64,000 nucleotides of DNA from Clostridiales bacterium (GTDB lineage: Bacteria; Bacillota; Clostridia; Oscillospirales; CAG-272): assembly GCA_012840355.1 (NCBI GenBank), contig DULN01000008.1:62001-126000 (forward strand). Direction: 5' to 3'. The notes under the pieces are model-generated. The model worked only from the letters and a program-made list of their open reading frames with translations. It did not search any database and was not told where the DNA came from. Below are positions 51,795 to 61,884 of this stretch, piece after piece. A program made the translations under genes and the position numbers. Numbering within the stretch: position 1 is the stretch's first letter; each line of letters starts with the position of its first letter.

Positions 51795-53516
51795 ATGACT
51801 TCTTCTACTGGTCTTCAAAACCTACTTCGTTTTGACCCCCGCCTAGTGCTCGAGGGGCGCACCGAGCTTATCGTCAAATACAACGGCGATATTGAGAGGG
51901 TCGCCGCAGAGGTCGGTGCAACGGTCGAAATTTTAAACAGCGATTACGCAATTTTGACGATAATGGTCGAACAAATACCACTGCTTTATTCATTTCCCGA
52001 AATTGAGTTTTTGGAGCTGCCTAAGACACTCACGTTCGAGCTGTTTAACAACATTTCAAGTGCATGCATCACCCGGGTCCACGGACCAAGGTTCGGCTTG
52101 TCCGGCAGGGGCACGATAATTGGAATAATCGACTCCGGCATCGACTACACCCATCCGGATTTTATCAACGAAGACGGCACGACCCGGATACTTTACCTTT
52201 GGGATCAGCTCGCAAGCCCAGAGCTTGGCAGCCCTCCCGAAGGGTTTTTGCATGGCGTCGAGTATAACAGCGAGCAGATAAACCAAGCGCTGCAGTCGCC
52301 TAACCCATTTGATGTGGTGCCATTCGCCGACTATGTAGGTCATGGGACTGCGGTCTCGGGCATAGCGGCAGGTAATGGCCGGGCGTCGAACGGCGTGCAG
52401 GTGGGCGCCGCCCCTGAAGCAAACTTGATAGTAGTAAAGCTTGGGCGCACTGGCTTTGAGGCGTTTGCGCGCACGACCGAAATTATGCGGGCGCTAAAAT
52501 ACCTGATCAGTAAAGCACAGGCGCTGAACATGCCCATAAGCATCAATCTCAGCTACGGTAGCAACAACGGCCCGCACGACGGGAATACACTTTTTGAAAA
52601 CTATATCGACGCGGTTGCGCAGGAATGGAAGACAGTCATTTCAGTCGCAACCGGCAACGAAGGTGCGGCGGCTCACCATTATAGAGGGGTAGTGCAGCAA
52701 GGAAGGCAAACTTTTATCGAGTTTTACACCTCCGGCGAACTTTATAAGCTATATATAACTTTATGGAAAGATTTTGCGGATACTTTTTCGTGGCGGATTG
52801 TCTCGCCGGTGGGCGACGAAAGCGGGCTGATACGCCCGACCGCGCGCCTTTACCTTGCGACGATAAATAACGTGAACATCACGATATTCTTTAACCAGCC
52901 GACGGTATATACCACATCGCAAGAAGTTTTCATCATGCTTGAGGGGGTAAACCGGCCTATACCTCAGGGGCTTTGGCGAATAGAAATAAACGGCGAAGAA
53001 GTAGTCGACGGGCGGATTGACGCATGGCTGCCCAATGTCGACGATATTTCATTTAGCACGGCATTCGCGGTGCCGAGCACCGAAACTACGCTGACTATCC
53101 CGTCGACCGCCTCGCAGGTTATAGCGGTAGGCGGCTATGACGCGCGCAACAATACGATTGCAGCGTTTTCGGGTCGTGGATACACGCGCGGCGATATTAT
53201 GGTAAAGCCCGATTTGGTTGCGCCGGCGGTGGATATAATTACCGCCGTACCCGGGGGAGGGTATGACAGGTTCAGTGGCACGAGCATGGCGTCGCCTTTT
53301 GTCGCAGGAGCGGCTGCGCTGATGATGGAGTGGGGAATTGTCAGAGGCAACGACGTTTTCCTCTATGGCCAGCGCGTTAAGGCGTTTTTGCGGAAGGGCG
53401 CGCGCCGGAGCCGGAATATCCAGTATCCGAACAACCAATGGGGATACGGTTCGCTATGTCTTGAGGACACTATGCTGCTTCTCGAGCAATATACAGCGGG
53501 AGGAATTTCAATATGA
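51795..53516 (+). CDS. Csp-type subtilisin-like germination protease 1
   Basis: A 573-residue S8 protease with a prodomain (about 1-90) and complete triad: Asp113 in [14 protein letters not shown], His183 in [12 protein letters not shown] and Ser497 in [13 protein letters not shown]. The jelly-roll-like insertion (about 290-420) before the catalytic Ser is the mark of CspA/B/C. No signal peptide is present, as for proteins packaged in spores. Csp proteases cut pro-SleC after germinant sensing. It starts at ATG 51795 and overlaps the second csp gene by four bases. Confidence 0.85.
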   Translation: MTSSTGLQNLLRFDPRLVLEGRTELIVKYNGDIERVAAEVGATVEILNSDYAILTIMVEQIPLLYSFPEIEFLELPKTLTFELFNNISSACITRVHGPRFGLSGRGTIIGIIDSGIDYTHPDFINEDGTTRILYLWDQLASPELGSPPEGFLHGVEYNSEQINQALQSPNPFDVVPFADYVGHGTAVSGIAAGNGRASNGVQVGAAPEANLIVVKLGRTGFEAFARTTEIMRALKYLISKAQALNMPISINLSYGSNNGPHDGNTLFENYIDAVAQEWKTVISVATGNEGAAAHHYRGVVQQGRQTFIEFYTSGELYKLYITLWKDFADTFSWRIVSPVGDESGLIRPTARLYLATINNVNITIFFNQPTVYTTSQEVFIMLEGVNRPIPQGLWRIEINGEEVVDGRIDAWLPNVDDISFSTAFAVPSTETTLTIPSTASQVIAVGGYDARNNTIAAFSGRGYTRGDIMVKPDLVAPAVDIITAVPGGGYDRFSGTSMASPFVAGAAALMMEWGIVRGNDVFLYGQRVKAFLRKGARRSRNIQYPNNQWGYGSLCLEDTMLLLEQYTAGGISI

Positions 53517-55240
53517 ATCAATTCCCAATTGCACCGGTTGACTTTGACTATATAAATAGCCCGGACACGGTAGATTTTATTATTCCTGCCAATGAGTTTT
53601 TCATCTTAGATATCTTAGATATCGCGCAAAATTCCCCATTCAGGTTCGCGCAGGTGTTATCAGACAGGTATGTCGTGGTATATGCGAGCCGACGCGACAT
53701 AGACCAGATAAGGGATCTTTTGGGCACGAATTTTTACATATCAAGGTCGATGGTATTGGGGCTGCTGGACCGCGAGTCGCTCGACGCGGCTGGGATTAGG
53801 CAGGTCCAAGAGCAGTCGTACCTGTCGTTGACCGGGCGCGGCGTGCTTATCGGGCTTGTGGATACTGGTATTGACTATACCAATCCCGCTTTTATATACG
53901 AAGACGGTACCACCAAAATCGTTTCGATATACGATATGAACGATACCTCCGGAACTCCGCCGGAAGGCTTTTTCGTCGGCACAGAGTACACGCGCGAGCA
54001 GATAAACGAGGCGCTGCGCTCGGATGACCCGTACAGCATTGTACCGCACCGAGACACCTCAGGGCATGGGACTTTCCTTGCCTCTATTATGGCGAGCCGG
54101 GAGCGCGGCGAGTATATCGGCGCGGCGCCCGACGCGGAGATTGTAGCCGTAAGGCTTAAGAAGGCACGGCCGTATTACCTTGAGTATTACATGGTGCCGC
54201 CGGAGCAGGAATTTGTGTTCGAGTCGAGCGCGGTGATGGTGGCGGTCGAGTATATAGTAAGAGTTGCGCGAAGGCTCAACCGGCCGGTCGCGATTTGCAT
54301 TGGCGTCGGCACCAACAATGGCACGCACGACGGCTTTTCGGTGCTTGAGCAGTACCTAGATCATATAGCCACCATTAGCGGCGTATGCGTCTGCACGGCG
54401 GTTGGTAACGAGAGCCAAGCGCGTCACCATATGCGCGGGGCTGTGACCGAAACCGGCGGGACGGCTATAATCGATATAAACTGCAGCGAGCTGGGCAGCA
54501 ATATCTATACGCAAATTATAAACCCGGTTTCCGACCGCATATCGGTGTCGATAAAGTCCCCGTCGGGCGAGGTGGTCGGCAGGACGCCGGCGAGGAGCGG
54601 CTCGGTCTTGACAACAAACCTCATTTTCGAGCGCTCGCGCATATCAGTCGAGTATTACTACCCGGTAACCGGCAGCAGCGGGCAGGTGACGATAGTTAGA
54701 ATCCAAGACGCGACGCCGGGTATTTGGTCGATTACCGTCCACGGCGACATTATAACTAACGGCAGGTTCGACGCCTATCTGCCGCTTACGGGGCTGGGTT
54801 CGCCGGGCGTGGAGTTTTTAGCGCCCGACCCGTATTATACGGTCGTCGTGCCGGCGACTGCGTTTTCAACGCTGTCAGTTGGGGCATACAACGCAAACGA
54901 CAACAGCCTCTACGTCAACTCGTCATGGGGTCCGTCGCTTCTTCCCGCAAACATTCCCGACCTTGTCGCTCCGGGCGTGCGGGTAGGCGGGATATTCCCG
55001 ACAGGCCCAGGCACGATGACCGGCACCAGCGTTGCCGCGGCGATAGCGACAGGGGCTGCAGCGCTGATGCTACAATGGGGCATAGTGGAAGGGAATAACC
55101 GGGCGATAAGCACATATCAAATAAAAGGTTTCTTCATACGGGGCTGCGAGCGCAGCGATTTTATGTCATACCCAAACTACCAGTGGGGATACGGCAAGCT
55201 AGACCTATACAACTCGTTTAACTTAATGCGCGAGCTGTAA
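53513..55240 (+). CDS. Csp-type subtilisin-like germination protease 2
   Basis: A 575-residue paralogue of the preceding gene. The triad is intact: Asp117 in [14 protein letters not shown], His185 in [12 protein letters not shown] and Ser506 in [13 protein letters not shown]. The prodomain (about 1-95) is clearly different from that of the first copy. ATG 53513 overlaps the first gene's stop as ATGA. In Clostridioides difficile one or two Csp copies have lost catalytic residues and act as pseudoproteases; here neither has. Confidence 0.85.
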   Translation: MNQFPIAPVDFDYINSPDTVDFIIPANEFFILDILDIAQNSPFRFAQVLSDRYVVVYASRRDIDQIRDLLGTNFYISRSMVLGLLDRESLDAAGIRQVQEQSYLSLTGRGVLIGLVDTGIDYTNPAFIYEDGTTKIVSIYDMNDTSGTPPEGFFVGTEYTREQINEALRSDDPYSIVPHRDTSGHGTFLASIMASRERGEYIGAAPDAEIVAVRLKKARPYYLEYYMVPPEQEFVFESSAVMVAVEYIVRVARRLNRPVAICIGVGTNNGTHDGFSVLEQYLDHIATISGVCVCTAVGNESQARHHMRGAVTETGGTAIIDINCSELGSNIYTQIINPVSDRISVSIKSPSGEVVGRTPARSGSVLTTNLIFERSRISVEYYYPVTGSSGQVTIVRIQDATPGIWSITVHGDIITNGRFDAYLPLTGLGSPGVEFLAPDPYYTVVVPATAFSTLSVGAYNANDNSLYVNSSWGPSLLPANIPDLVAPGVRVGGIFPTGPGTMTGTSVAAAIATGAAALMLQWGIVEGNNRAISTYQIKGFFIRGCERSDFMSYPNYQWGYGKLDLYNSFNLMREL

Positions 55241-55327
55241 AAAATCACGCCGGAAAGGGCATGCCTCTTTCCGGCGTTTGCTATTTAATTATATTAATAA
55301 GTATTATAATTTTATATAGGCGAGATT

Positions 55328-55380
55328 ATTATACTAATTTTATAGCTGTTAGTTAACTAAGATAGAATTATACTAATTTT
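55328..55380. repeat. AT-rich direct repeat around a palindrome
   Basis: The 14 bases attatactaatttt occur at 55328-55341 and 55367-55380 and flank the perfect palindrome ttagttaactaa (55349-55360). A third, shorter copy (attatactaatta) lies at 56347-56359. They stand downstream of the second csp gene and the DUF368 gene. Confidence 0.6.
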
Positions 55381-56206
55381 CGCTATTGCTAGGCTTGTTT
55401 AAGAAATACGCGCCTATAAAGCCGCCGGAAAACAGCATGGCGGATATTATTGCCTCGGCGGCGGAACCAAACGAGGTTGGGACAATGAGGAGCGTCGAGG
55501 CGAGCACGATGCCTAGCAAGGTAAAGCTTGTGAATTGACCGAATCGCCTAAAAAGGGCGTCAACCACTCTGGCAGAGGCGGCGACAGTAATAGCGATCCC
55601 GCAGGCGAGCGGCAGTATGACTTTTGGGTCGAGCGCCGCGATACCTGACGCCATCGGCTCATAAAGCCCGAGGAATATGAGTATCGACGATGAGCTTAGC
55701 CCGGGTACGACGAGGCTGAGCCCCCAGACAATGCCGCAGAAGGCATACCAGCCGGCGCTTGGCGTTATGGCGGCGGAACCTCCGGTTTTAATAACGGAAA
55801 GCAGCGCGTACATTAAAAACGCCGCGGCGGTCATGCCGACAAATGAGGATTTGTTCACGCTGCCTTCTGAAGCCTCGCAAAAAAGCTGCGGGAGCGTGCC
55901 TGCGACAAGCCCGGCGAAAAGGCAAACCGCGGCGGATGAGGATACCGAAAAAAGCAGCTCGGTCAGGCGCGCAAGCCCCCAAAAGCCGAAAAGCCATCCC
56001 AAAAGGAACGGAACGAAAATTTTATAATGTTTCTTAAAAGACTTTAGCGGGTGCGATAATAGCTCCATCATCGGCCGGTAGATGCCGAACGCCACGCAAA
56101 GCACGCCGCCGCTGACGCCCGGCAAAATCGCGCCTCCGCCGACCAGCGCGCCTTGGATTATGCGCGCAGGCCAGCATTTAAGCCAGTTTTTTGTGACTTC
56201 TTTCAT
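55373..56206 (-). CDS. DUF368 polyprenyl-phosphate transporter (PopT-like)
   Basis: A 277-residue membrane protein with about eight helices in two repeats. The DUF368 marks are GALVGGGAILPGVSGG near residue 20 and WGLSLVVPGLSSSSILIFLG in the second half, the paired 'PG.SGG/PGLS.S' motifs. Members have been reported to return undecaprenyl phosphate across the membrane for wall-polymer synthesis. It stands alone on the minus strand. The ATG 56206 lies 4 codons before the first charged residues. Confidence 0.85.
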   Translation of the reverse strand: MKEVTKNWLKCWPARIIQGALVGGGAILPGVSGGVLCVAFGIYRPMMELLSHPLKSFKKHYKIFVPFLLGWLFGFWGLARLTELLFSVSSSAAVCLFAGLVAGTLPQLFCEASEGSVNKSSFVGMTAAAFLMYALLSVIKTGGSAAITPSAGWYAFCGIVWGLSLVVPGLSSSSILIFLGLYEPMASGIAALDPKVILPLACGIAITVAASARVVDALFRRFGQFTSFTLLGIVLASTLLIVPTSFGSAAEAIISAMLFSGGFIGAYFLNKPSNSEN

Positions 56207-56570
56207 TTTAGTACCTTCTAATCCTTTTAGCAGCGACGTTTATTATAGCATAAACCACACCGCAGGGCAACAATTCTGCAAAGCGGGACAATCCGCAAAA
56301 TGGGGCGAAGATGCCTCGTGAATGAGTCCCGTACGCAAAACATACTATTATACTAATTATTTATTTTGTATAATAAAGGGAACGGGTTTTCCGCAATACA
56401 TTAGCCGTGGCTCTGGCACACGAGCTTTGATTTGCAAATCTAGATAAGCTTTCAAGATTTAGTTATTTTTGTGCGCTTTTTTTGGCTAACTATATATAAT
56501 CCGATTGAATTTTCAAAAGATTTATGTTATACTGGCTAAGAAAATACCATACATAGGACGGCGGTGATCA
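56207..56570. other. Intergenic region with promoter of the pentose operon
   Basis: No gene is seen. The stretch contains the palindrome gatttgcaaatc (56429-56440), the third ATTATACTAATT copy, and a + promoter TTGAAT (56505-56510), 17 bases, TATACT (56528-56533). The -35 lies within ttgaattttcaa, a hyphenated palindrome (56505-56516) that could be a repressor site. Confidence 0.55.
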
Positions 56571-58247
56571 ATTATTAGCGGCAAATATGTTATAGGCATC
56601 GACTTTGGCACGCTTTCCGGGCGCGCGGTGCTGGTCAACGCGCTCACCGGCGAAGAGCTGGCGACGGCGGCGCTCGATTACCCCCATGCCGTTATGGATA
56701 CCCACTTCCTCGACGGCAGCCCTCTGCCGCCCGATTTCGCGCTCCAGCATCCCGGCGACTACCTGCAGGTGCTCGAGTATACGGTTCCAAAAGTCGTTAA
56801 AGACGCGGGCGTTTCCCCTAGTAGTGTGGTGGGAATTGGCATCGATTTTACCACATGCTCGCCGCTTCCGGTTTACCGGGACGGCATGCCACTGTGCTTT
56901 ACCGAGAAATTTAAAAACCACCCGCACGCGTATGTTAAGCTTTGGAAGCACCACGCGGCGCAAAAGTACGCGAACAAGCTCAACGAGATTCTCGCTGAGA
57001 TCTACCCTTCAATACTGGCAAAATACGGCGGGAAAATCTCGTCCGAGTGGATGGTGCCGAAGGTATGGCAGACGCTCGCCGAAGCGCCTGAGGTATTCGA
57101 TGAAGCAGACTACTTTGTCGAGTCTGCCGACTGGGTAGTATGGCAGCTTTCGGGCGAGTTTGTGCGCAATGCCTGCATGGCGGGCTACAAATCGATGTAT
57201 GTACCCGGTGTCGGCTATCCGCCGCGCGAGGTTTACGCTGCGCTCGACGAAAGGCTCGCCGATCTGCCCCAGACCAAGCTCGGCGGGCGAGTGGTGCCGA
57301 TTGCCACGAAAGCCGGTGGGCTGACTGAGGCGATGGCTAAAAAGCTGGGGCTTGTACCCGGCATCGCTATCGCGGTCGCGTCAGCCGACGCGCATGTGAC
57401 CGTTCCAGCGCTCGGCATTGGCAGCGAGGGCAAGCTGCTTGCTATAATGGGTACTTCGACTTGCCATATGATCCTAGGCCGTGCGGGCGAGCCGGCGAAA
57501 ATCGTTCCCGGCATGTGCGGCGCGGTTGAAGACGGCATAGTCCCGGGCTTTACTGGCTATGAGGCTGGGCAGTCTTGCGTGGGCGACCATTTCGCGTGGT
57601 TCGTCGAGAATCTTGTGCCGGCTGAGTACAAAGATGCTGCTCAGAAAAAAGGCGTGTCGATCCACGCTTACCTTGCCGAGCTTGCGGATAAGCTCACCCC
57701 CGGCGAGTCGGGCGTTATCGCACTCGACTGGTGGAACGGAAACCGCAGCATTCTGGTCGACGCCGACCTGACCGGAGTATTTTTGGGCATGACGCTGGCG
57801 ACAAAGCCCGAGGAGCTATACCGCGCGCTGGTCGAGGCTACGGCGTACGGCACGCGCATAATAGTCGAAAACTTCATCGAGAATGGCGTACCCGTCGAAG
57901 AGTTCTATGCTGCGGGCGGCATCGCCGAGAAGGACCCGTTTACGATGCAGCTGTACTCCGACGTTTTGGGCATGGAGATTAAGATATCCGGCTCGCCGCA
58001 AGCACCCGCGCTCGGCGCCTCGATATTTGCAGCGGTAGCGGCTGGGGTATATCCGTCCGTTTCGGAGGCGTCGGCGAAGATGGGCAAGCTGAAGCCGCTT
58101 ACTTATAAGCCTTACCCCGAGGCTAAGGCGGTATACGACAAGCTGTACGCTGAGTATAAGACTTTGCACGACTATTTCGGCCGCGGCGGCAACGACGTCA
58201 TGAAGCGACTGAAAGCTATCGCAGCCGAAGCAAAGTCTAAAAAATAA
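56571..58247 (+). CDS. AraB-like FGGY sugar kinase with an unusual start
   Basis: About 558 residues of the ribulokinase type. The phosphate-1 motif GIDFGTLSGRAVLVNALTG lies at about 7-25, the phosphate-2 motif in LLAIMGTSTCHMILG, and the substrate region in GIDFTTCSPLPV. No ATG, GTG or TTG exists in frame before that motif: the frame runs TGA (56565-56567), TCA, ATT, ATT, AGC. GGCGGTGATC at 56561-56570 is a good RBS for ATT 56571 or 56574. Alternatively GTG 56564 starts in another frame and one extra T breaks it. The first usable GTG at 56628 would remove the DFGT motif. Confidence 0.8.
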   Translation: MISGKYVIGIDFGTLSGRAVLVNALTGEELATAALDYPHAVMDTHFLDGSPLPPDFALQHPGDYLQVLEYTVPKVVKDAGVSPSSVVGIGIDFTTCSPLPVYRDGMPLCFTEKFKNHPHAYVKLWKHHAAQKYANKLNEILAEIYPSILAKYGGKISSEWMVPKVWQTLAEAPEVFDEADYFVESADWVVWQLSGEFVRNACMAGYKSMYVPGVGYPPREVYAALDERLADLPQTKLGGRVVPIATKAGGLTEAMAKKLGLVPGIAIAVASADAHVTVPALGIGSEGKLLAIMGTSTCHMILGRAGEPAKIVPGMCGAVEDGIVPGFTGYEAGQSCVGDHFAWFVENLVPAEYKDAAQKKGVSIHAYLAELADKLTPGESGVIALDWWNGNRSILVDADLTGVFLGMTLATKPEELYRALVEATAYGTRIIVENFIENGVPVEEFYAAGGIAEKDPFTMQLYSDVLGMEIKISGSPQAPALGASIFAAVAAGVYPSVSEASAKMGKLKPLTYKPYPEAKAVYDKLYAEYKTLHDYFGRGGNDVMKRLKAIAAEAKSKK

Positions 58248-58289
58248 CAACCTCAAAAACTCAAAAAAATTATAAATAGAGGAGTCACT

Positions 58290-59780
58290 ATGATTGCGAA
58301 TGTCCAGAATGTAAAAGTCGGCATTGTCGCGGTAAGCCGCGACTGCTTCCCCAAAACATTGAGCGAGCGGCGCCGCCGTGCCGTGGTCGCCGCCTGCAAT
58401 AAGGCTGGGCTCGAAATTTTCGAGTCGCAGGTTATACTTGAAAACGAGCGTGATGCTATGGCGGCGCTTGAAGAGATCCGTGCCGCGGGCGTAAACGCGC
58501 TGTGCGTGTATCTCGGCAACTTCGGCCCCGAGGGCCCCGAAACGATGCTTGCCCAAAAGTTCGGCGGGCCGGTTATGTTTGCAGCGGCGGCCGAGGAGTC
58601 TCAGTCCGACCTTATCGACGGCCGCGGCGATGCATACTGCGGCATGCTGAGCGCCTCATACAACCTTGGGCTGCGCGGCGTACGCGCTTACATACCCGAG
58701 TACCCCGTCGGCACGGCTGAAGAAGTAGCCGATATGATCGCCGAGTTTGTGGTGATCGCAAGGGTGCTGCTCTCGCTGAAGCGGCTGAAGGTTTTCGCGT
58801 TCGGCCCGCGCCCCTACGACTTCCTTGCCTGCAACGCGCCGATTAAGGGGCTTTATGACCTCGGCGTGGAGGTTCAGGAAAACAGCGAGCTTGACCTCTA
58901 TGAGGCGTTCCTCAAGCATGAGGGCGACCCGCGCATTCCGAAGGTTGTAGCCGACATGGAGGCTGAGCTGACTGAAAACGGCAACTGCTATCCGGGCGTC
59001 CTGCCGCGGCTTGCGCAGTACGAGCTGACGCTGCTCGACTGGGCTGAGAAGCATATCGGCGCGTCCGAACATTTCGTGTTCGCGAACAAGTGCTGGCCGG
59101 CTTTCCAGACGATGTTCAAGTTTGTGCCCTGCTATGTCAACTCGCGTCTTGCTTCGCGCGGCATCCCCGTAGCCTGCGAGACCGACATCTACGGCGCTTT
59201 GTCGGAGTTTATCCTCTATCAGGCGACCGGTGTCGCACCGACGCTGCTTGATCTCAACAACACCGTCCCGCGCGACAAGTACGAAGAATTCAAGGATGTC
59301 ATCGGCAACTACAAGCCCACCGACCTGTTCATGGGATTCCATTGCGGCAACACCCCGATCTGCCACCTCAAGAACGGCAAGATGGCATACCAGCTTATTA
59401 TGAAGCGCAGCCTCGAGCCCGACTCCGAGCCCAACATCTCCAGAGGCACGCTTGAAGGCGACATGAAGCCTTCGCCGATAACGCTGTTTAGGCTGCAGTG
59501 CAATGCCGACACGACACTCTCGGCTTACATTGCCGAAGGCGAAGTGCTCGATGTGCCCACCTCCTCGTTCGGCGGCATAGGCGTCATTGCAATACCTGAG
59601 ATGGCGCGCTTCTATCGCCATGTGTTGCTTGAAAAGCACTTCCCGCACCATTCCGGCGTGGGCTTTGCGCATGTCGGGCGCGTGCTGTTTGAGGTGCTGA
59701 AGCTGCTCGGCATCAACGATATAGGCTACAACCGCCCTGCGGGTGACCTCTACCCGACCGAGAACCCCTTTAAGAAATAA
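58290..59780 (+). CDS. L-fucose/L-arabinose isomerase superfamily protein
   Basis: A 496-residue isomerase of the FucI/AraA fold. The N-terminal Rossmann-like domain starts VGIVAVSRDCFPKTL, the middle has NLGLRGVRAYIPEYP, and the metal-binding region includes CETDIYGALSEF and FMGFHCGNTPIC. The family converts aldoses to ketoses with Mn2+. It stands between an AraB-like kinase and an AraD-like epimerase, where AraA is expected. The sequence looks closer to FucI-type proteins than to AraA, so the substrate may be L-arabinose or another pentose. ATG 58290 follows GAGGAG. Confidence 0.78.
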   Translation: MIANVQNVKVGIVAVSRDCFPKTLSERRRRAVVAACNKAGLEIFESQVILENERDAMAALEEIRAAGVNALCVYLGNFGPEGPETMLAQKFGGPVMFAAAAEESQSDLIDGRGDAYCGMLSASYNLGLRGVRAYIPEYPVGTAEEVADMIAEFVVIARVLLSLKRLKVFAFGPRPYDFLACNAPIKGLYDLGVEVQENSELDLYEAFLKHEGDPRIPKVVADMEAELTENGNCYPGVLPRLAQYELTLLDWAEKHIGASEHFVFANKCWPAFQTMFKFVPCYVNSRLASRGIPVACETDIYGALSEFILYQATGVAPTLLDLNNTVPRDKYEEFKDVIGNYKPTDLFMGFHCGNTPICHLKNGKMAYQLIMKRSLEPDSEPNISRGTLEGDMKPSPITLFRLQCNADTTLSAYIAEGEVLDVPTSSFGGIGVIAIPEMARFYRHVLLEKHFPHHSGVGFAHVGRVLFEVLKLLGINDIGYNRPAGDLYPTENPFKK

Positions 59781-59799
59781 GCATAAGGGGTGACTAAGG

Positions 59800-60492
59800 G
59801 TGCTAGAGGCACTCCGCGAAGAGGTTTACCGGGCAAACCTCTTGCTTGTAAAACATGGGCTGGTGATTTTCACCTGGGGTAATGTCAGCGGGATCGACCG
59901 CGAGCGCGGGCTGGTCGTCATAAAGCCGTCCGGCGTCCCATATGAAGAGCTTTCGCCTGATAATATGGTGATAGTCGACATGGAAGGCCGGGTGGTGGAA
60001 GGCGATCTGCGCCCCTCTACTGACACGCCGACGCATATTGAGCTTTACAAAGCTTTCCCAACAATCGGCGGCGTGACGCATACCCACTCAACATACGCGA
60101 CCGCATACGCGCAGGCGTGCCGGCCGATTCCAGCGTACGGCACGACTCACGCCGACTACTTCTACGGCGATATACCCTGCACCCGCGCGATGAGCGAAGC
60201 CGAAATAAGTGGCGACTACGAAGCCGCTACCGGCAGGGTGATTGCCGAAGCGCTCGAAGGTATCGACCCGCTATCAATGCCTGCGGCTCTGGTGCACTCG
60301 CATGGGCCGTTCGTTTGGGCGAAGACCCCGACCCGCTCGGCTGAGCTTGCCGCGACTCTTGAGGAAGTCGCGCGTATAGCTTATTTGACCGAGCAGCTCG
60401 GCGGCCAAAATCATATTGATGGGGCGCTGCTTGACAAGCATTTCCTCCGAAAGCATGGCAGCGGCGCATATTACGGGCAAAAAAGCGAATAA
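59800..60492 (+). CDS. araD: L-ribulose-5-phosphate 4-epimerase (AraD-like)
   Basis: A 230-residue class II aldolase-fold enzyme. Zinc His residues lie in THTHSTYATA (about 95-104) and in HSHGPFVW (about 167-174); TWGNVSGIDRERGL and KPSGVPYEEL are the phosphate-binding loops. The THADYFYGDIPC segment is the epimerase form. It makes D-xylulose-5-phosphate from L-ribulose-5-phosphate. The start is GTG 59800, 19 bases after the isomerase stop with AAGGGGTGA upstream. It completes the three-gene pentose operon. Confidence 0.9.
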   Translation: MLEALREEVYRANLLLVKHGLVIFTWGNVSGIDRERGLVVIKPSGVPYEELSPDNMVIVDMEGRVVEGDLRPSTDTPTHIELYKAFPTIGGVTHTHSTYATAYAQACRPIPAYGTTHADYFYGDIPCTRAMSEAEISGDYEAATGRVIAEALEGIDPLSMPAALVHSHGPFVWAKTPTRSAELAATLEEVARIAYLTEQLGGQNHIDGALLDKHFLRKHGSGAYYGQKSE

Positions 60493-60534
60493 AAAGCGGC
60501 GCCGTTATTGTAGCAGTGCGCCGCATAGCAAAAT

Positions 60535-60573
60535 AGCCGCCACCCGGCTTGTCCGGGGGGCGGCTGTTATTTT
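60535..60573. terminator. Terminator at the end of the pentose operon
   Basis: The stem agccgccacccgg (60535-60547) pairs with ccggggggcggct (60553-60565) with one mismatch. GTTATTTTAT follows. It lies between convergent genes. Confidence 0.75.
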
Positions 60574-60598
60574 ATATAAAGTAGAATATAAAGGAGAA

Positions 60599-61789
60599 TT
60601 ACCTTCTGCGCTTAAATATGATAACCGACGCCAGCGCAGCGCATGCGAGCGCAGCGGAAATGAGCACTGCCGAGCTGTCGTATGTCTTAGCGGCTACAAT
60701 CACATCTGCCGCGGGAGCTGTAGATTGCGCCTCTTCCACAGGAGCCTGCGCCTCCTCAGCTGCAGCTTCTGGCTGCGCCGCAGGTTCGGACGCCGGGAAC
60801 TCGAGCTTGTTTGAGACAAGTATGCGGTCGCCAAGCCCATAGCCTTGGTCGGATATGTAGATTTTATCGCCGGCGATGGTTACGCCGCTGTACCTAGCCG
60901 AGTCTTCGGTGTCGGCAATTTCGCATACGGTCGAAAGGTCAGAGGCGTTTATCACGTAAACGACGCTGTCCGCGCCATTGTAGGTAGACACCAGCACGTA
61001 GCCGTCGTAGAAGTATATCCCGTACGGCTCGACGAGCGATGCGGTGGATATGATGGATTTGCCGTCGGCGCTGAGTTTAAGCAGCGTGTCGCCTTTGCTG
61101 CCGCTCGACACTTTCGCGGTCATATAGATGACGCCGTCACCGTCGACCGCGAGGTAGTTCGCGTCGCAGTCTGCGCTGCCTGTCAGCTCCTGAAGGTCGG
61201 TGTAGCCAGAACTTTTGCCGAAGCTTGCGTCCATAACTGGGTTTTTCGGGTCGGTGACGTCCCAGCGGTAGAGCCTATCGGTGTCGTAGTTAGTGATTAC
61301 ATAAAGGTAGTACTTGCCGCCGAGCTTCGCCACGGCAACGCCGTTTACGCCGACCTTGCCTGCGATTTCGGTCGAAACGAACTTGACCTCTTCCATCGAC
61401 TCGATGTCGACAATCGCGAACCCCACGGCGCCGTCGTTTGCAGCGTTGGCAATTCCGACGTAGAGGTAGCCGCGGTCGTCCGCCGCAAGCCCCTTCGGGT
61501 AGCCGGGCTCGTCGTCGCTGTACTCGCCAAGCACCTCGCCGGTAGCCGCGTCTATCTTAATTACCCGCCTTAAGTTTTGAAGCAGCCCGCCGAAAAGGTA
61601 TTTACCGTCAGTTGACGAGCAAAAGCCTCTTAACTCGTATGTTAAAATATCGTTTTTATCAAATTCTACTAAAGTGGAGAATGTCGCCTGTGCGAAAACG
61701 GAATCGTATGGACCCGCATAAGCCGCCGTGCCTAAAAACGTCAACATAAAAAGCGTCGCCAAGGCGGCAGCGATGAACTTATTTTTCAC
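60599..61789 (-). CDS. Surface-anchored beta-propeller protein
   Basis: A 396-residue secreted protein. A signal peptide covers 1-26 (ending AAYAG). The body has repeating blades such as KYLFGGLLQNLRRVIKID, then AATGEVLGEYSDDEPGYP and DRGYLYVGIAN; it resembles NHL/PQQ-type propellers, probably six or seven blades. An Ala/Glu/Pro linker (about 330-365) leads to a C-terminal helix and the basic tail FKRRR, as in membrane-retained surface proteins; no LPXTG is seen. ATG 61789 has its own divergent promoter. Ligand unknown. Confidence 0.7.
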   Translation of the reverse strand: MKNKFIAAALATLFMLTFLGTAAYAGPYDSVFAQATFSTLVEFDKNDILTYELRGFCSSTDGKYLFGGLLQNLRRVIKIDAATGEVLGEYSDDEPGYPKGLAADDRGYLYVGIANAANDGAVGFAIVDIESMEEVKFVSTEIAGKVGVNGVAVAKLGGKYYLYVITNYDTDRLYRWDVTDPKNPVMDASFGKSSGYTDLQELTGSADCDANYLAVDGDGVIYMTAKVSSGSKGDTLLKLSADGKSIISTASLVEPYGIYFYDGYVLVSTYNGADSVVYVINASDLSTVCEIADTEDSARYSGVTIAGDKIYISDQGYGLGDRILVSNKLEFPASEPAAQPEAAAEEAQAPVEEAQSTAPAADVIVAAKTYDSSAVLISAALACAALASVIIFKRRR

Positions 61790-61841
61790 GGTAATCCTCC
61801 TCTTTTATTTTTATTATCAAATGAAAAAATTACCATGGGAT

Positions 61842-61870
61842 ATATTAGCACACTGCACAATAGGTGTCAA
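61842..61870 (-). promoter_or_regulatory. Promoter of the surface propeller gene
   Basis: On the minus strand TTGACA (61870-61865), 17 bases and TAATAT (61847-61842), about 50 bases before ATG 61789. Confidence 0.75.
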
Positions 61871-61884
61871 TACCATTTTTATAT

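Noticed and set aside
56628..56630. GTG 56628 as the kinase start
   Set aside because: It would delete the DFGT phosphate-binding motif required by FGGY kinases.
58656..59672. Long minus-strand open frame opposite the isomerase gene
   Set aside because: It is an antisense shadow caused by GC-rich third positions; the + frame has clear family motifs and the minus frame has none.
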